Shown here: positions 38,606 to 51,203 of the stretch, piece by piece | How positions within the stretch are numbered: position 1 is the stretch's first letter | How the letters are laid out: each line of letters opens with the position of its first letter | Assembly (NCBI GenBank): GCA_951804985.1 | Contig: OX638135.1 | Coordinates: 10,950,058-11,014,057 of the forward strand | Direction: 5' to 3' | DNA from: Dryomyza anilis | Taxonomy: Eukaryota; Arthropoda; Insecta; Diptera; Dryomyzidae | Length of the DNA: 64,000 nucleotides | Made by a program: the position numbers and the translations under genes | Notes under the pieces: model-generated | Database searches by the model: none | What the model was told of the DNA's origin: nothing | What the model saw: the letters and a program-made list of their open reading frames with translations, nothing else

Positions 38606-39523
38606 AATAATGGATTCAGTCCTTTACGTGATATCTCGTAAAATTTTGTTTGGCTTTCGAAAACAAAAAAGTACTTTACATTTGAACTTAAAGTCCAAAT
38701 TATGTTGAAAAACAGTAGAATTTACATATATTTGTTCTATGCAATAGCTCAAAAAATAAACTTGAGGCAATATGAAAAAACTGAGTATTAGATCGTGATT
38801 AGAGTCTTGAATCACAACGGGAAATCATACTAAGATCGTGGATGAATAAAAAGGCATCCATTTGTTGTCTAGTGTAAATAATTAGAACAAATTGATTTTA
38901 ATAGTTTCGTAGGTATTTATATAATAAATTTAATAAAATAGTGCAAATGGAAAATATTTGTAGGAGAACTAAAAATCTCAAAAATCAGAATTTAAAGAAC
39001 AACAACAATTTTGTTGAATGTTATAATGAGACATAAAAAATTTCATTTGTTATTACCAGTACATAAATTTTTTGTGTGTATAATAATCACGCCTTCCGTT
39101 TTTACCCGATTTTACTCACTATAAAAAACCAATATTTTTGAAAAGTTTTTGAGCCTATAACACCATTGTAGTTGCAAATTATTCGGGTCAAATATGTGAC
39201 ACTTTTTGTAACTGTGAATTTACCACAAATATCACATTTTTCGTGATGTTTATAGGAAACATCTACTAAGTAATACAAAATATCTGACGTTTACAAATCT
39301 GAAATTTGTGCTGCCACCGGAAGCACTTCCTATTTTCGAAATTCGACGAAAATTCTTATTTTTATTATCCAAAATTGCATAAAGCAATAGGTGTTGACCT
39401 TTACAATGCAATTCTCAGTCTTATGTGTAATATATAAAAGTTATCGTTTAAAGTGGTCCAGGGGGTCTTTAATTCCTGATCACAGATCGGTCGGTCCTAT
39501 CCTAAGCTATAATCTGAAATGTA
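38606..39523. other. Unassigned AT-rich sequence
   Basis: I see no supported gene or repeat. Confidence 0.5.
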
Positions 39524-41280
39524 CACGGAGAGAAAAAAGTTCTAAAATCCAGAAAGAATCAAGAAGTATACGGAGTGATATACAGCTAAACCGAAAAATC
39601 TTTAATTTCAAGAAAGGGATTTACTTAGTTGTCAAAAAAAGTAACTAAGTAGAACTATTCATGAATTCAGTCATTAATTTCTTAGGTATCAAAAAGTAAC
39701 TAAGTAGAATTAGTCTTAAATTCAGTTATTAATTTCTTAGGTATCAGAAAAGTAACTTAGTAGAATTATTCTTGAATTCAGTTATTAATTTCAAAAATGT
39801 TGTTGTTTTGTTCCCAAAATTTAATGAACGTGTTCGTATAGTTGTTGTTTTTTCGATTTTGCTTTGTCACTATTATGTTTTTTTTTGCATTGTCCGTCTG
39901 TCAGCGCCATCTGTTTGTTCGTGTGTCTGTCTGTCGATATGCTGAAAGTAACTAAAAGCAATTATATCGAAGCTAACATAAAAATAATAAATTTTAGGTA
40001 ATTTATTGCTTATTTATAATTTTGTTACTTATATGTATTTTTGTATATTAAATGACTTCTTTGAATATTTTATTTAATTGAATTGTTTATATGATTTTAT
40101 TTGATTTCATTTGTATTATTATTTAATTTAATTCAATTTATGTATATTATTCTGAAACCGTTTTACTTACCTTATACACTTTCTTCTCTCTGCTGCATCT
40201 AACTGTTGGTTATGTATAAACCACCTTCCGCACGTTACCTATAAGCATTGTATAGTGTATTTAGATAACAATGGAATGAAATCAACTTTGTATTTATGCA
40301 AAATTGAAATCAATTTATGTTTACGAACTGAAACCATACCAATATTCGTAGGAAAATTCGTTTTTTTCTATTTGTATATCTTAAACATTCATACATACAC
40401 AGACGCTTGCTTGCCTGGCTGTGCTTTGTTGTTCTATTTGTGAAAACACACACATGCAAACATTGGCTGCATTCAGCGACCTCAGCAGTTGTGAAACTGC
40501 TCAGTAACTAATCGCTCACTGTTACTGAATGTACCGCAATCTCAGCTGTCAATTTACAAATTAATTTGTTATTAATATTTTATTAAAGTTACATACAACT
40601 CTTTAATTGATTAAAAACATATTTCCAATCTAAATTCCATTTTTGTTTATAAATATATGAGTTAAAATGTCATCGAATGTCATGGATAACAAATGCAGCG
40701 CAAATGTAGCGTACAAATTTCATGCTGGAAAAATGGGGTAGCATGCCATTCAATTTTAAATTGCTCAACAGCTCCACAACTGCTGAGGTCGCTAAATGCA
40801 GCCATTGTATATCATGCCGTATTTTGATACCTAAGAAAAAAACCTCTGGCATCCAGACAAATTGTACTTAGTTACTTTTTTATTACCTAAGAACATAATA
40901 TCTGAATATCTAGAAAATTTCACTTAGTTACTTTCAACAGACAGACATGAACACTAACAAACAGATGGCGACCTCGCAAAACAAAGCATACCAGCTAATA
41001 TTAAAGAGAAAGAAAAATTGATGAAAACAACAGTAGATACATGTTCATTTTGCGAAGTAACAGCAACAACTTTGCGTTTTATTTTTGGTTTTTAATAACT
41101 TCTGAAAATCCAATAGAATAAAGTTTGTTTACTTTTTTGACAACTAAGTAATTTGCTTTCTTCATATTCAGATGACAAATTCTTGAATTTTAGTAGTATT
41201 TTATTGATATTAGTCAAATTCTACTATTTTTCTTTCTAACCGAATTCTTCTCGAGTTTAAGAATTTTATTTCCCTCCGTG
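39524..41280. mobile_element. CACGGAGAGAAAA TIR element with internal palindromes
   Basis: The ends are CACGGAGAGAAAAAAGTTC and AATTTTATTTCCCTCCGTG, flanked by TA (39522-39523 and 41281-41282). Near the left end a unit containing AGTAACTAAGTAGAATTATTC repeats three times (about 39636-39790), broken here by variants; inverted forms lie near 40830-40945. CCATCTGTTTGTTCGTGTG (near 39907) pairs with CACTAACAAACAGATGG (near 40957). The ends of the element thus form long nested inverted repeats. No transposase is recognised. Confidence 0.85.
40464..40803. repeat. Inner inverted repeat, 29-bp arms
   Basis: GGCTGCATTCAGCGACCTCA at 40464 is matched inversely by TGAGGTCGCTAAATGCAGCC at about 40784-40803, with one mismatch; the match extends over AGCAGTTGTG/CACAACTGC. 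It may be a small element inserted in the centre of the larger TIR element. Confidence 0.85.
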
Positions 41281-41282
41281 TA

Positions 41283-41910
41283 CTTAGCATAATTGAAATT
41301 ATTTTAAAACCGTACAATCAATATTGGATAAACATAACAAGTTTTTACGTGGAATTTAAAATGTTGTAATATTCTTAGTAGACTTAGCAATTTTTGGTTT
41401 TGAATAAAAATACTATCAAAATTAATCATTTTTAGAAACTTACAAACAACTTTAAACTTAGTATGATATATGTCGATACATCGACGTCCCTTATGAAAAC
41501 GAGCATTTTCAAATTGTCTTACGAAAACATCAGATATCCCTTTTTAACAAAAACGGTTTCGTTCATCTTAAATGACGAACATTATAGAGTTTTTGAGATT
41601 TAAAAAAAAAAAAATTGCAGCAAGCCATTTTGTGTGCAAAATTATTAAGGGGTTTCATTTCGCTTCGTATATAGGCATTTCCAGAAAAACGTCAAACACG
41701 AACGAAAAATCCAAAATGCTCAAATCTTTGAAACCACGATGGATTTGGAATCTTAAATATCTGAATATAAATATCTGAAAAGAAATTTCTATTCCGTTAA
41801 CGGTAACATATAAAAAAATACTCATAAATTTAAGTTACTATGCAATATGTAAATTTTTCTTGTATTTTGAGTAATATTAATAAATTAATTAACTTTAAAG
41901 ACATACAGAT
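41283..41910. other. Unassigned AT-rich sequence
   Basis: I see no supported gene. Confidence 0.5.
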
Positions 41911-42748
41911 TAGAGATGGGCGCGTGCCTGTTTTTGATGGCACGGACACGTACGGGCACGCCGTTAGGTGACACGCACGAGCACGAGCCCGACGATTAAA
42001 TTTAAAGGCACGCACGAAAAGCACGATAAAACACGGAATATAAAAAGACACGAAGAAGCACGGAATCACATAAAAAACTAGGCAAAACGTGAAAAATAAT
42101 ATTATAAACAGGGACTAAAACCCCTTAGAATATCGATTCGGGTTCCAAGATTTTTAAAATAGTGGTTCCGATTCCGGTGTCAAACAAAAAATTATATGAG
42201 TTCCGAATCCGGTTCCACACATTTTTTAATAACGGTTCCGATTCCGGCTCCAAAAATCGAAACGGTTCCGGTTACAATTTCGGGTCTTTGCGGTCCCAGA
42301 GTAAAAATAAAACCCTTGGAATATTGGTTCTCGTTCCAAGATTTTAAAAATATCAGTTCCTGTTCTGATTCCTATTCCAACAACAAAAATTATATGGTTC
42401 CGATTCCGGTTTCATATATATATTTTTTTTTGAAATCGATTCCGGTACCGATTTTTTACGATCCTTTATTATAAATAATTAAAAAATTAACTATTGTACT
42501 TTTTTATACTCTGAATCGGAACCTGTGGGTACCGCAAAGAACCGAAATCGGAACAGTTATTAAAAAATGTAAGGCACCGACAATCCAAAGTGTGTTTGTT
42601 GCTGGTTAAAATACCACGAAATTTTTATTTTCTGATGCTGGAAGTAAAGGTGTTTTTAAATTGGAGTAGAAACTAAAAAAAAATCTTTAATGGGCGCGTG
42701 CCATATTTTCGGGCGTGACACGAAAAAAGCACGGCACGCGTCCAGATA
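41911..42748. mobile_element. Probable hAT-like element, TAGAGATGG end
   Basis: The left end TAGAGATGGGCGCGTGCC is followed by GCACG-rich words (GGCACGGACACG, GCACGAGCACGAG). The right side has GGGCGCGTGCC and GCACGGCACGCGTCCA, a decayed inverse of the left end. The first nine bases match the 58216 element, which has an 8-bp target duplication. I found no duplication here. It contains a GGTTCCGATTCCGG-rich insertion. Confidence 0.55.
42120..42590. repeat. GGTTCCGATTCCGG-rich repeat
   Basis: GGTTCCGATTCCGG or close variants occur about eight times, first in one orientation (42140-42450) and then inverted (GAATCGGAACC, CGAAATCGGAAC, 42510-42560), as in a foldback element. Related sequence lies at 62297-62420. 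Reading frames here follow the repeat. Confidence 0.75.
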
Positions 42749-43848
42749 CAAAATATTATTTTCTATTTTCTCAGATAACATTAATAACACTGTTCTACAA
42801 AGTCAGGGTTGTTGGTCTAATCTGAAATGAATCCTATCAATTCTGGTTGATTTCGGTCTCCTGATTCTTGCTGCGTACTCAGAATTTTCCCTATACGTCG
42901 AGATTTTGCACAAAATCGAGTCAAAATTGCAAAAAATGCCGTTTTTGGTACTTTATATCGCAAGTTATCGCACGATTTTGCCATGTTGCAGATGCAAACT
43001 TTATAAGAAAATAAAATATGAACCTTGTCCAACGGATAATTGGTAAAAAAATCTGTGTCCAGATTTTAGTTTTTGCAAAAAATCAAAAAGAAATTTGTGT
43101 TACCAAAAAAGTGTGTCGAGAGATTTTAATATTAATTCGTACTGTGTTTGCTGTCAAAATTTCGAAAAAATGTTGTAAACTTTATCTTACTGAAATTTTT
43201 CGGAATGTTTTTTTTATAAAATATTTGACTAAAATGGAGGAAATTTCACGCAGAGACATACAATTTCATACTGATATAATGTAGTGGTGCTAAATGCAAA
43301 GTCGATAAAAATTCTTAGCATATGATGTACGCATTATGGGAAAACATGATGGGGAAAATTGCACTCCGTAATCTCCTGGTGTATCTGATTCGGCAGGCTT
43401 TAATGGGTTAAAAAAAATAAAATATACATCCGTCATCAACGAATGCTTCTGAGCGACTGAACTGAAATTTTTAAAAATTTGACATGAACGAAAATAAAAA
43501 ATGCGACACCCTACAGCTACTCTTTATCAAAATTAAATTTACAATATTGTATGGACGCGGCTGTAGTTGTAATATGTATTGAACAGTTTATTTTAATTAA
43601 TGGCAGATTTGGAACTATTTTTCGTAACGAAGATGAATTGTGAAAATTTTTAAAAATATGCCTAAATCATGATAATAAAGCTCATCATCATAATAATAAA
43701 ATAATAATAGAATTTGTCGCGCAACGTTTGAAATCTAAATGAGAATAACATTTATTGTATATTTTCAAAATACATTTTTTTTTATATTTAATGCGATGTA
43801 AGCTTTTCTTATATTATGAAAATTAAATTTTTATTCAAACAAAGCAAA

Positions 43849-44550
43849 AAACCAGTTGAAAAGGTTAGATCACATGGGAAATTTTAAAGTAGGTGTTATT
43901 ATGATAGTTAGGATTATCAAAATTATAGTCGGTCTAAGCCGACTATAAATACCCTACACGTATTTGTGGTTACTATTCAAAGTGGTATATAGGTCACCAG
44001 GGTGTACGAATCCTGAAAATAACTACAAACTTTCCATCCCTGAAGAATTTTCTTTCATTTGATACCCATATTTACAAATGGGTAGGTGTACCGAATTTCG
44101 AATTTTTTTTTGGAACCACAACTCGTTTCGTGGGAAAACATTATTTTCATGTATTTGAGCATAATGTCAATATATATTTGACCAAAAAAGTTTACCTAAG
44201 CACGTATACAGTAAAATTGATTTGTAAATGTAAATTTTATATGAGGTATTTGAACATAAGTGGTCGGTTCTCAGGTCGCAATAGACCGATCATGCCAATT
44301 TTCTTGTTCAGACAGCTTAGATATATAAGTAATCTAAATCTAAAGTTTCATTGCTCTAGCTCTTCAACTTCTGTAATCGTGATTTCAAAAGACAGACAGA
44401 AGGACAGACAGACGGACAGACGGACATCGCTAAATCGACTCAGGAGGTCATGCTGATCAAGAATATATATATACTTTTACATACCGGAGATGCTTTTTTC
44501 AGGGTGTTACAAACTGAATAAACCCTTTCACTCTTAGTGTAGGGTATAAA
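43849..44550 (+). mobile_element. mini-me/DINE-like element, near full length
   Basis: Begins ACCAGTTGAAAAGGTTAG, contains the TATAGTCGG...CCGACTATA hairpin and ATACCCTACACG, a GACAGACAGACGGACA tract (44390-44427), the core with TGCTGATCAAGAATATATAT, and ends CTTAGTGTAGGGTAT. It is the closest match to the copy at 27064-27835, in the opposite orientation. Confidence 0.87.
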
Positions 44551-44914
44551 TATGAGTATATATATATTGCATAGCCTTCTCTGTGAAATGAAAATAAAGG
44601 CACATATTTTTTCAAAAAAAAGTTTTTAAAGGCCGCTTAAAAATTTCTTAATCATTTGTTTTATTTACAATTTTTATATACTGAGAAATTTTAATACATA
44701 ACAAAACTTTCATATTTTAATGAACTTAATTATTTTTTTTAACATTTTTGAGTTTCAAAAAAGATTTCAATAATTTCAAAAATGTTTCGTTTACATTAGT
44801 TACGTTAAGTTACACATTTTATGTCATTCGATAAAATGTTCTTAAACGATGCAGATATTTAAATTGAAAATATATAAATTAAGTGTTTTATTTAGATCGT
44901 GTTATTTTATTACA
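44551..44914. other. Unassigned AT-rich sequence
   Basis: I see no supported feature. Confidence 0.5.
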
Positions 44915-45591
44915 AGTTAAAAATGTTTGGATTACAGATGATTTCAATACTTTTATGTCTAATTTTTAAACTTATCAATAGTTTACACCCATTTTTAAAC
45001 TTTCTCAGATTAAAATTTAATATATTTCTTATTAAACATGGAAATGTAATTATTTTAGTTTATAAAATAATCCAAATGGTTTAAAAATTTAAACTTAATC
45101 CGATTGTATTAAAATTTAAACTCAATAGTTTATTTTTCTGTTTAGTTAAAATTTAAACTCAATAGTTTAATCTCAGTTTATTTAATAATTTTAAACCATA
45201 AAAGCTTAAATTGTAAACCATACACGCCTAGCCTGAAACACTTTCAACCCAAAAGTCGTGGGAGAACTTAAATGTTTTAAGAATATGTTTCGGCCATCCC
45301 CCCGATTATTTTATGACTAAAATAAAAAAAAATCGTAGGCAGCTTTTTTAATATATCGTAGTTTCAATTTTTTTGTGCGGTTTTTTGAAAATATTTTTTT
45401 GAAAATAACTTTTTTCTTTTTTCTCAATAATGTAGCTAATAAAGTCTACTTTTAGAATATGTGACTCAAATTTGCAAATTGATTAGTTAAAATACAATTA
45501 TTTATGGTTTACTAAAAGTTGAACGTTTTTTTGACCAAATATTCATGGAAATTTGACTTTGATTTGTAATATATTCTCAACTACATGGTTA

Positions 45592-48217
45592 AAAATATTG
45601 GGTTATTTTTTTAAACTTTTTTGGATTGTATATATGTCTCGACCAAAAAAAGATTAAATTGTAATAATCCTAAAAGATTAAAAAAAAGTTTGTAATACCT
45701 CTCTGCATTACATGGTAATACATGTTGCATTACTTTGCATGTAATCATACGTGATTAAAATTAATGCTGAAAAAGATTGAAAATACGGATTTTTTTTTGT
45801 AAAAAAAGTCTAAAAAATATCTATTTTATTTTATAAATAATATATTTTTATTATTTTCATTATTATTTTATTTTTATAATTAATAACTCTTTGTACACTC
45901 TTTAATTATTTTTCGTCTCTTTCAAAATTATGTTAATTTCATCAGCGCACACCTTGTCCGCTACAGATCTTCTAACATACCGCCTACTAGCATTACTGTC
46001 ATTTACAATTAGAGCTATTTAAACATATTGTCGTCGAAAAATACAAAAAAAAAATTTTAAAAGTTGCCCTGGCCGAGATTCGAACCTGCGATTCTGAACT
46101 AAATTTAGTAAGTATGGTTTACAATTTAACCTTTTATGGTTTAAAATTATTAAATAAACTGAGATAAAACTATTTGAGTTCAAATTTTAAACCTTTATGG
46201 TTTAAACCGAGGATTGAAACCTAAACGAATAACGGTTTCGATTTCGGTTTCGGTTTTTTCCTCATTTCGGTTTCGGTTTCGGTTTTAAGTTTTTATAACG
46301 AAACTGTTTCGGTATACCGGTTCCAAGTTATGGTTTCGGTTTTTATTTCGGTTTTTCTATAAAATTTCTTTTTCGCTAAGCATCTTAAAAAATAAGGTCT
46401 GTGAAGCACTTTTAAAGCGGTAAATACCTTCAAAAGTGCTTTAAAATTGGCTTCAAAAAGATAAAATAGACAAAACAATGTTTTTTCTTCCTCTTTTTTT
46501 CGCTACGCTAGTTCGTACATCGATTGTACATATGCACTGTGCTATGCACATTATTATTTTTGTTTTACTTTAATACATAGGTTTTTTTGTTAATTGTAAA
46601 ATCATGAAGTTTTTCTTCACCGCTGATTCGTTTGAAAGTGCAACAACAACAAAAATGCGAATAAAGCAGCATCCAAGCTTTTGATATAATTTTTGGCGGG
46701 AAATTTTTTGTACCACAAAGAAAACTCGTTGTTGTTGCCAAATAGATGGCTGTTCTAGATACATACATGTAGTGTGGTGCCATGCGACTTTCTGTTGTCA
46801 TGCGTCTGTCCGTTGTCAAGCGTCTGTCTGCTGTCAAGCGTCAGTTTGTTGCCATGCGATGATGCAGGATAGCAACGAAGAGTTGTCGTTGTGAAAGTGT
46901 GTGAATACGCATCGTAATTGTTAGTGTTCGTGTTAGTGTTCTGTTAGTGTTCGCTTTATAGCTTTAAGATTGTGTTTCGAAGATAAATGTTACCCTTTAA
47001 GATATTATTTGTATTCTCTTGACATACGGTACTTGTAGCATACGGATTTTTTTAAACTCTGACGAAAACAGAAATATGCCTATACGAAATATTCCTTATA
47101 TTTATTATGAATGCAAATGTTCATTTTATTATGGCCTTAAGATTTTGAATTGTCTCGTCAACATCACTTGATCTATACAATTATTTTTATTTAGTTAATT
47201 CTTGTTAAAATATAATTCAAATTTTGATGCTATTGTATTTTTTTCAAATAATTTATTTTTAGTTGAAGAAATTGAAAATATGGAAAATAAGTAACTTAAA
47301 TACAATTAGTGTTCAAATTCTATTCGTTTTCATAATTAATATGCTGTTAAAGATATTTGTCTTCGATCTTTTATTAAAAATTTAAAAAGTAAAATTTTGG
47401 AAGATTCTTGCATGCAAGACCAAAAAAGGTATTGCCAGAACCAGATCATATGTACCTATGCAAAAACAAGATTACCAGTTCTTGTCTTGTTTTTGCAAAT
47501 TATCTTCACTAACCGCTACACAAATTAATGAAACAAAAAACAAATTTTAAACCAAAGACCGTTTGTTTCGCTAAAAAAACCTCATGTGAATTTTTGTACA
47601 ACAAACATTTTTATTTTGGAAAATCCAAATTTTATTAAATGACATTTAAACATGCCTTATTCTTAAGATCTTCTATATAAAATAAAATATGTTTTTCTGT
47701 GTCTTTTTATACTTTTATAAAGACCGGTTTAAACCGGTATAAAACCGAAACCATTTATTTCGGTTTTGGATATCGGTTTATTTATGATTTTCGTATAACG
47801 GTTTCGGTTACGGTTTCGGTTTTGAAAATGAAACGGTTTTAAACGGATATCGGTTTCGGTTACGGTTTCAATCCTTGGTTTAAACATATTAAATAAACAG
47901 AAAAATAAACTATTGTGTTTAAATTTTAAACATTTATCATTTAAAATTATTAAATAAACAGACAAATAAACTATTTGAGTTTAAATTTTAATACAATCGG
48001 TTTAAGTTTAAATTTTTAAACCATTTGGATTATTTTATAAACTAAAATAATTACATTTCCATGTTTAATAAGAAATATATTAAATTTCAATCTGAGAAAG
48101 TTTAAAAATGGGTGTAAACTATTGATAAGTTTAAAAATTAGACATAAAAGTATAGAAATCAGCTGCAATGCAAAGAAAGGTATAAAAAACATTTCAACAT
48201 TTTTTGCCGTGTATTAA
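45592..48217. mobile_element. Inner foldback copy of the CACGGTTAAAAA family
   Basis: The left end is CATGGTTAAAAATATTGGG and the right end (inverted) is ACACGGCAAAAAATGTTG. It carries CAGCGCACACCTTGTCCG, GTCATTTACAATTAGAGC and a tRNA-like 3' module (GCCGAGATTCGAACCTGCG, near 46073). It is split by the hAT-like insertion at 46208-47877. Without that insertion it is about 0.95 kb. Confidence 0.7.
46208..47877. mobile_element. hAT-like element, TIR CRAGGATTGAAACC, 8-bp duplication
   Basis: The left end is CGAGGATTGAAACC and the right end GGTTTCAATCCTTG, matching at 13 of 14 bases. GTTTAAAC is duplicated on both sides (46200-46207 and 47878-47885). The duplication is itself palindromic and the flanks are rich in GTTTAAA words, so it is slightly less decisive than usual. 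Inside both ends CGGTTTCGGTTTCGG words repeat. The central 1.1 kb (46490-47000) has mixed composition, but no intact transposase frame is recognised. Confidence 0.8.
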
Positions 48218-49149
48218 AGATAGCGGATTGGTTTTTGCTTTGTTTGAGACATACTTTTATGCACGTTAATCCGTGTATAGACCATTTAATGGTATTTAAG
48301 GATATAATACTCACACGGTTAAAAATATTGGGTTATTTTTTAAACTTTTTTGGATTGTATATATGACTCGACCAAAAAAAGATAAAATTGTAATAATCCT
48401 AAAAGATCCCTCTATGCATTACATTGTAATACATGTTGCATTACTTTGCATGTAATCCTAAAGGATTAAAATTAATGCTGAAAAAGATTGAAAATACGGA
48501 TTTGTTTTTGAAAAAAAAGTTTAAAAAATATATATTTTATATTATAAATAATATATTTTTATTATTTTCATTATTACTTTATTTTTATAATTAATAACTC
48601 TTTGTACACTCTTTAATTATTTTTCGTCTCTTTCGAAATTATTTTCATGTCATCAGCGCACAGCTTGTCCCCTACAGATCTTCTAACATACCGCCAACTA
48701 GCTTTACTGTCATTTACTATTAGAGCTATTTAAACATATTGTCGTCGAAAAAGGCATTTTGAATTAAAAAGCGAGCACTGGTGTGAATGTTACTAGCACA
48801 GTAAAAAAAGTTGGAATATTTTTTAAACCCTTCTTTGGATTACAGATGATTTCATTACTTTTATGTCTAATTTTTAAACTTACCAATAGTTTACACCCAT
48901 TTTTAAACTTATTCAGATTGAAATTTAATATATTTCTTATTAAACATGGAAATGTAATTTTTTTAGTTTATAAAATAATCCAAATGGGTTAAAAATTTAA
49001 ATTTAATCCGATTGTATTAAAATTTAAACTCAAATAGTTTATTTTTATGTTTATTTAATATGTTTAAATCATAAACGTTTAAAATTTAAACTCAAATAGT
49101 TTAATCTCAGTTTATTTAATAATTCTAAACCATAAAAGATTAAACTGTA

Positions 49150-49205
49150 AACCATACTTACTAAATTTAGTTCAGAATCGCAGGTTCGAATCTCGGCCAG
49201 GGCAA
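49150..49205 (+). other. tRNA-like 3' module (B box)
   Basis: TTCAGAATCGCAGGTTCGAATCTCGGCC, broken here for reading as TTCAGAATCGCA then GGTTCGAATCTCGGCC, contains a near-consensus polymerase III B box (GGTTCGAATCT). The same module lies at 46068-46118 and 49858-49890 (minus) and 50532-50585 (plus). No full cloverleaf or A box is present, so it is not a tRNA gene. Confidence 0.6.
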
Positions 49206-49424
49206 TTTTTTTTATTTTTCTGACTTTTTTTTTTTACTTACGAATTATGAAAAAATTTATTCAAAGATAAATAAATAAGAAAGCAACTAACTTTTGTCAC
49301 ATTAAAAATACTTCTAGCTATTGAAATTAATAACAAAAAAAAAGAAAATAAAAAAAGGGTAGAAAAAAGAAATAAAAAAAAAAAATTTAAAATTTAAAAA
49401 AAAATTAAAAAAAAAAAATTAGGA

Positions 49425-49492
49425 CCACGGCCGGGATTCGAACCTGTGATAATGTCGCCATGTTAGTAACATTCACACCAGTGCTCGCTTTA
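49425..49492 (-). other. tRNA-like sequence in foldback copy
   Basis: On the minus strand: GCGAGCACTGGTGTGAA (A-box-like), about 30 bp, then CACAGGTTCGAATCCCGGCC (B box, consensus). Spacing and the GGTTCGAATCC loop suggest descent from a tRNA, but stems are imperfect. A second copy lies at about 50790-50875 (minus), and its A-box half alone at 48768-48795 (plus), where the adjoining foldback arm begins. Confidence 0.6.
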
Positions 49493-51046
49493 TAATTCAA
49501 AATGCCTTTTTCGATGACAATATGTTTAAATAGCTCTAATAGTAAATGACAGTAAAGCTAGTTGGCGGTATGTTAGAAGATCTGTAGGGGACAAGGTGTG
49601 CGCTGATGACATGAAAATAATTTCGAAAGAGACGAATTTTTTTTTAATTCTTTTTTTTTAATTCTTTTTTCTTCACTTTTTTTTATTTTCTTTTTTTTGT
49701 TATTAATTTCAATAGCTAGAAGTATTTTTAATGTGACAAAAGTTGGTTGCTTTATTATTTATTTATCTTTGAACAATTTTTTTCGTAATTCGTAAGTAAA
49801 TAAAAAAAAATAAAAATCAGAAAGAATAAAAAAAAAATTAGAAAAAAAAATTGCCCTGGCCGAGATTCTAACCTGCGATTCTGAAATAAACTATTTGAGT
49901 TTAAATTTTAAACATTTTTGGTTTAAAATTATTATATAAACAGACAAATAAACTTTTTAAGTTTAAATTTTAATACAATCGGATTAAATTAAAATTTGTA
50001 AACCATTTGGATTATTTTATAAACTAAAAAAATTACATTTCCATGTTTAATAAGAAATATATTAAATTTCAATCTGAAAAAGTTTAAAAATGGGTGTAAA
50101 CTATTGGTAAGTTTAAAAATTAGACATAAAAGTATTGAAATCATCTGTAATCCAAAGAAGGGTTTATAAAATATTCAAAAAATTTTTACCGTGCAAAAAA
50201 GGATTATTTTTCAAAAAAAAATCTATGTTTTCGCACTTGTTATCACTAATTATGACCCATAACGGTGGGACAAATTATGTGAAATTTGTATGGGTTATTT
50301 GAGTGGCTAAATTTAATAGTTTGAGCAAAAAAAAAGAAATAAAAAATTTTTCAAAAAAAAAATTTAAAAAAAGACAGTACAAAAAAAATTGAAACCGCGA
50401 TATTTTAAAAAACCTGCCTACGATTCTTTTTATTTTAGTCTTATAATACTCGGGGGATGTCCGAAACATATTCTTAAAACATTTAAGTTCTCCCACGACT
50501 TTTGGGTTGAAAGTGTTTCAGGCTAGGCGTGCATACTTACTAAATTTAGTTCAGAATCGCAGGTTCGAATCTCGGACAGTGCAATTTATTTTTTCCAAAT
50601 TTTTGTTATTATTTATTCTTTCTGTTTTTTTTTTTTGTAATTATTACTTATGAATTATGACAAAATTTATTCAAAGATAAATAAATAATAAAGCAACCAA
50701 CATTTGTCACATTAAAAATTCTTTTAGCTATTGAAATTAATAACAAAAAAAAAGAAATTAAAAAAAGTAAAGAAATAAGAAAAAAAAATTAAGATTCGAG
50801 ATTCGAACCTGTGATAATGGAATAAATTCGTTGTCACCATGTTAGTAACATTCACACCAGTGCTCGCTTTATAATTCAAAATGCCTTTTTAGACGACAAT
50901 ATGTTTAAATAGCTCTAATAGTAAATGACAGTAATGCTAGTTGTCGGTATGTTAGAGGATCTGTAGCGGACAAGGTGTGCGCTGATGAAATGAAAATAAT
51001 TTCGAAAGAGACGAAAAATAATTAAAGAGTGTACTAAGAGTTATTA

Positions 51047-51203
51047 GCTGCGTTTTTTTCATAATTTAAATTTGAGCCGGAACAAATTTTATACGCAAAA
51101 CAAAAACAAATTTGAGCTAGATAGATTTATCGAGCTCAAATTGTTTTTGTTTTGCGTACAAAATTTGTTCCAGCTCAAATTTAAATTATGAAATAAACGT
51201 AGC
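51047..51203. mobile_element. 157-bp near-perfect palindromic insertion
   Basis: The arms, from GCTGCGTTTTTTTCATAATT to its near inverse ending AAATTATGAAATAAACGTAGC, are split around TAGATAGATTTATC. Inner words TTTGAGCCGGAACAAATT and CGCAAAACAAAAACAAATTT both have inverted partners. TATTA flanks both sides (51042-51046 and 51204-51208), while paralogues near 48590 and 45880 read through without the insert. It is therefore a small palindromic transposon-like insertion. Confidence 0.85.

Larger units (their letters stand above)
48313..50194. mobile_element. Third foldback copy, highly palindromic
   Basis: The left end is CACGGTTAAAAATATTGGG; the right end, inverted, is GCACGGTAAAAATTTTTTG. 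Internally, 48797-49205 and 49858-50194 form inverted arms of roughly 350-400 bp: CTTCTTTGGATTACAGATG, GTTTACACCCATTTTTAAAC and the tRNA-like module occur on both. The stretch 48540-48780 is inverted at 49440-49640. The whole copy could fold into nested hairpins. Confidence 0.7.
45223..50531. mobile_element. CACGCCTAGCC long-TIR element with CATA duplication
   Basis: The left end CACGCCTAGCCTGAAACAC and the right end GTGTTTCAGGCTAGGCGTG match perfectly. The TIR continues inward for about 160 bp (AACCCAAAAGTCGTGGGAG, AGAATATGTTTCGG, AATCGTAGGCAG). CATA flanks both sides (45219-45222 and 50532-50535). The uninterrupted paralogue at 49150 reads ACCATACTTACT, giving an empty site. Its 5.3 kb is almost entirely two further foldback copies and an hAT-like element; no transposase is seen. 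Confidence 0.85.

Noticed and set aside
41911..42748. Target duplication for the TAGAGATGG element
   Set aside because: ATACAGAT on the left resembles CAGATACA on the right only in part; not an exact direct repeat.
43018..43284. 88-codon plus-strand frame in the left arm of the large inverted repeat
   Set aside because: The right-arm copy is broken at several points by indels and no domain is visible, so it is a chance frame.
46565..46837. Transposase remnant in the 46208-47877 element
   Set aside because: Two overlapping minus-strand frames exist, but neither shows a recognisable hAT or zinc-finger motif.
49425..49492. Functional tRNA gene
   Set aside because: Only A- and B-box-like parts are present, the stems do not pair, and copies track the foldback repeats.
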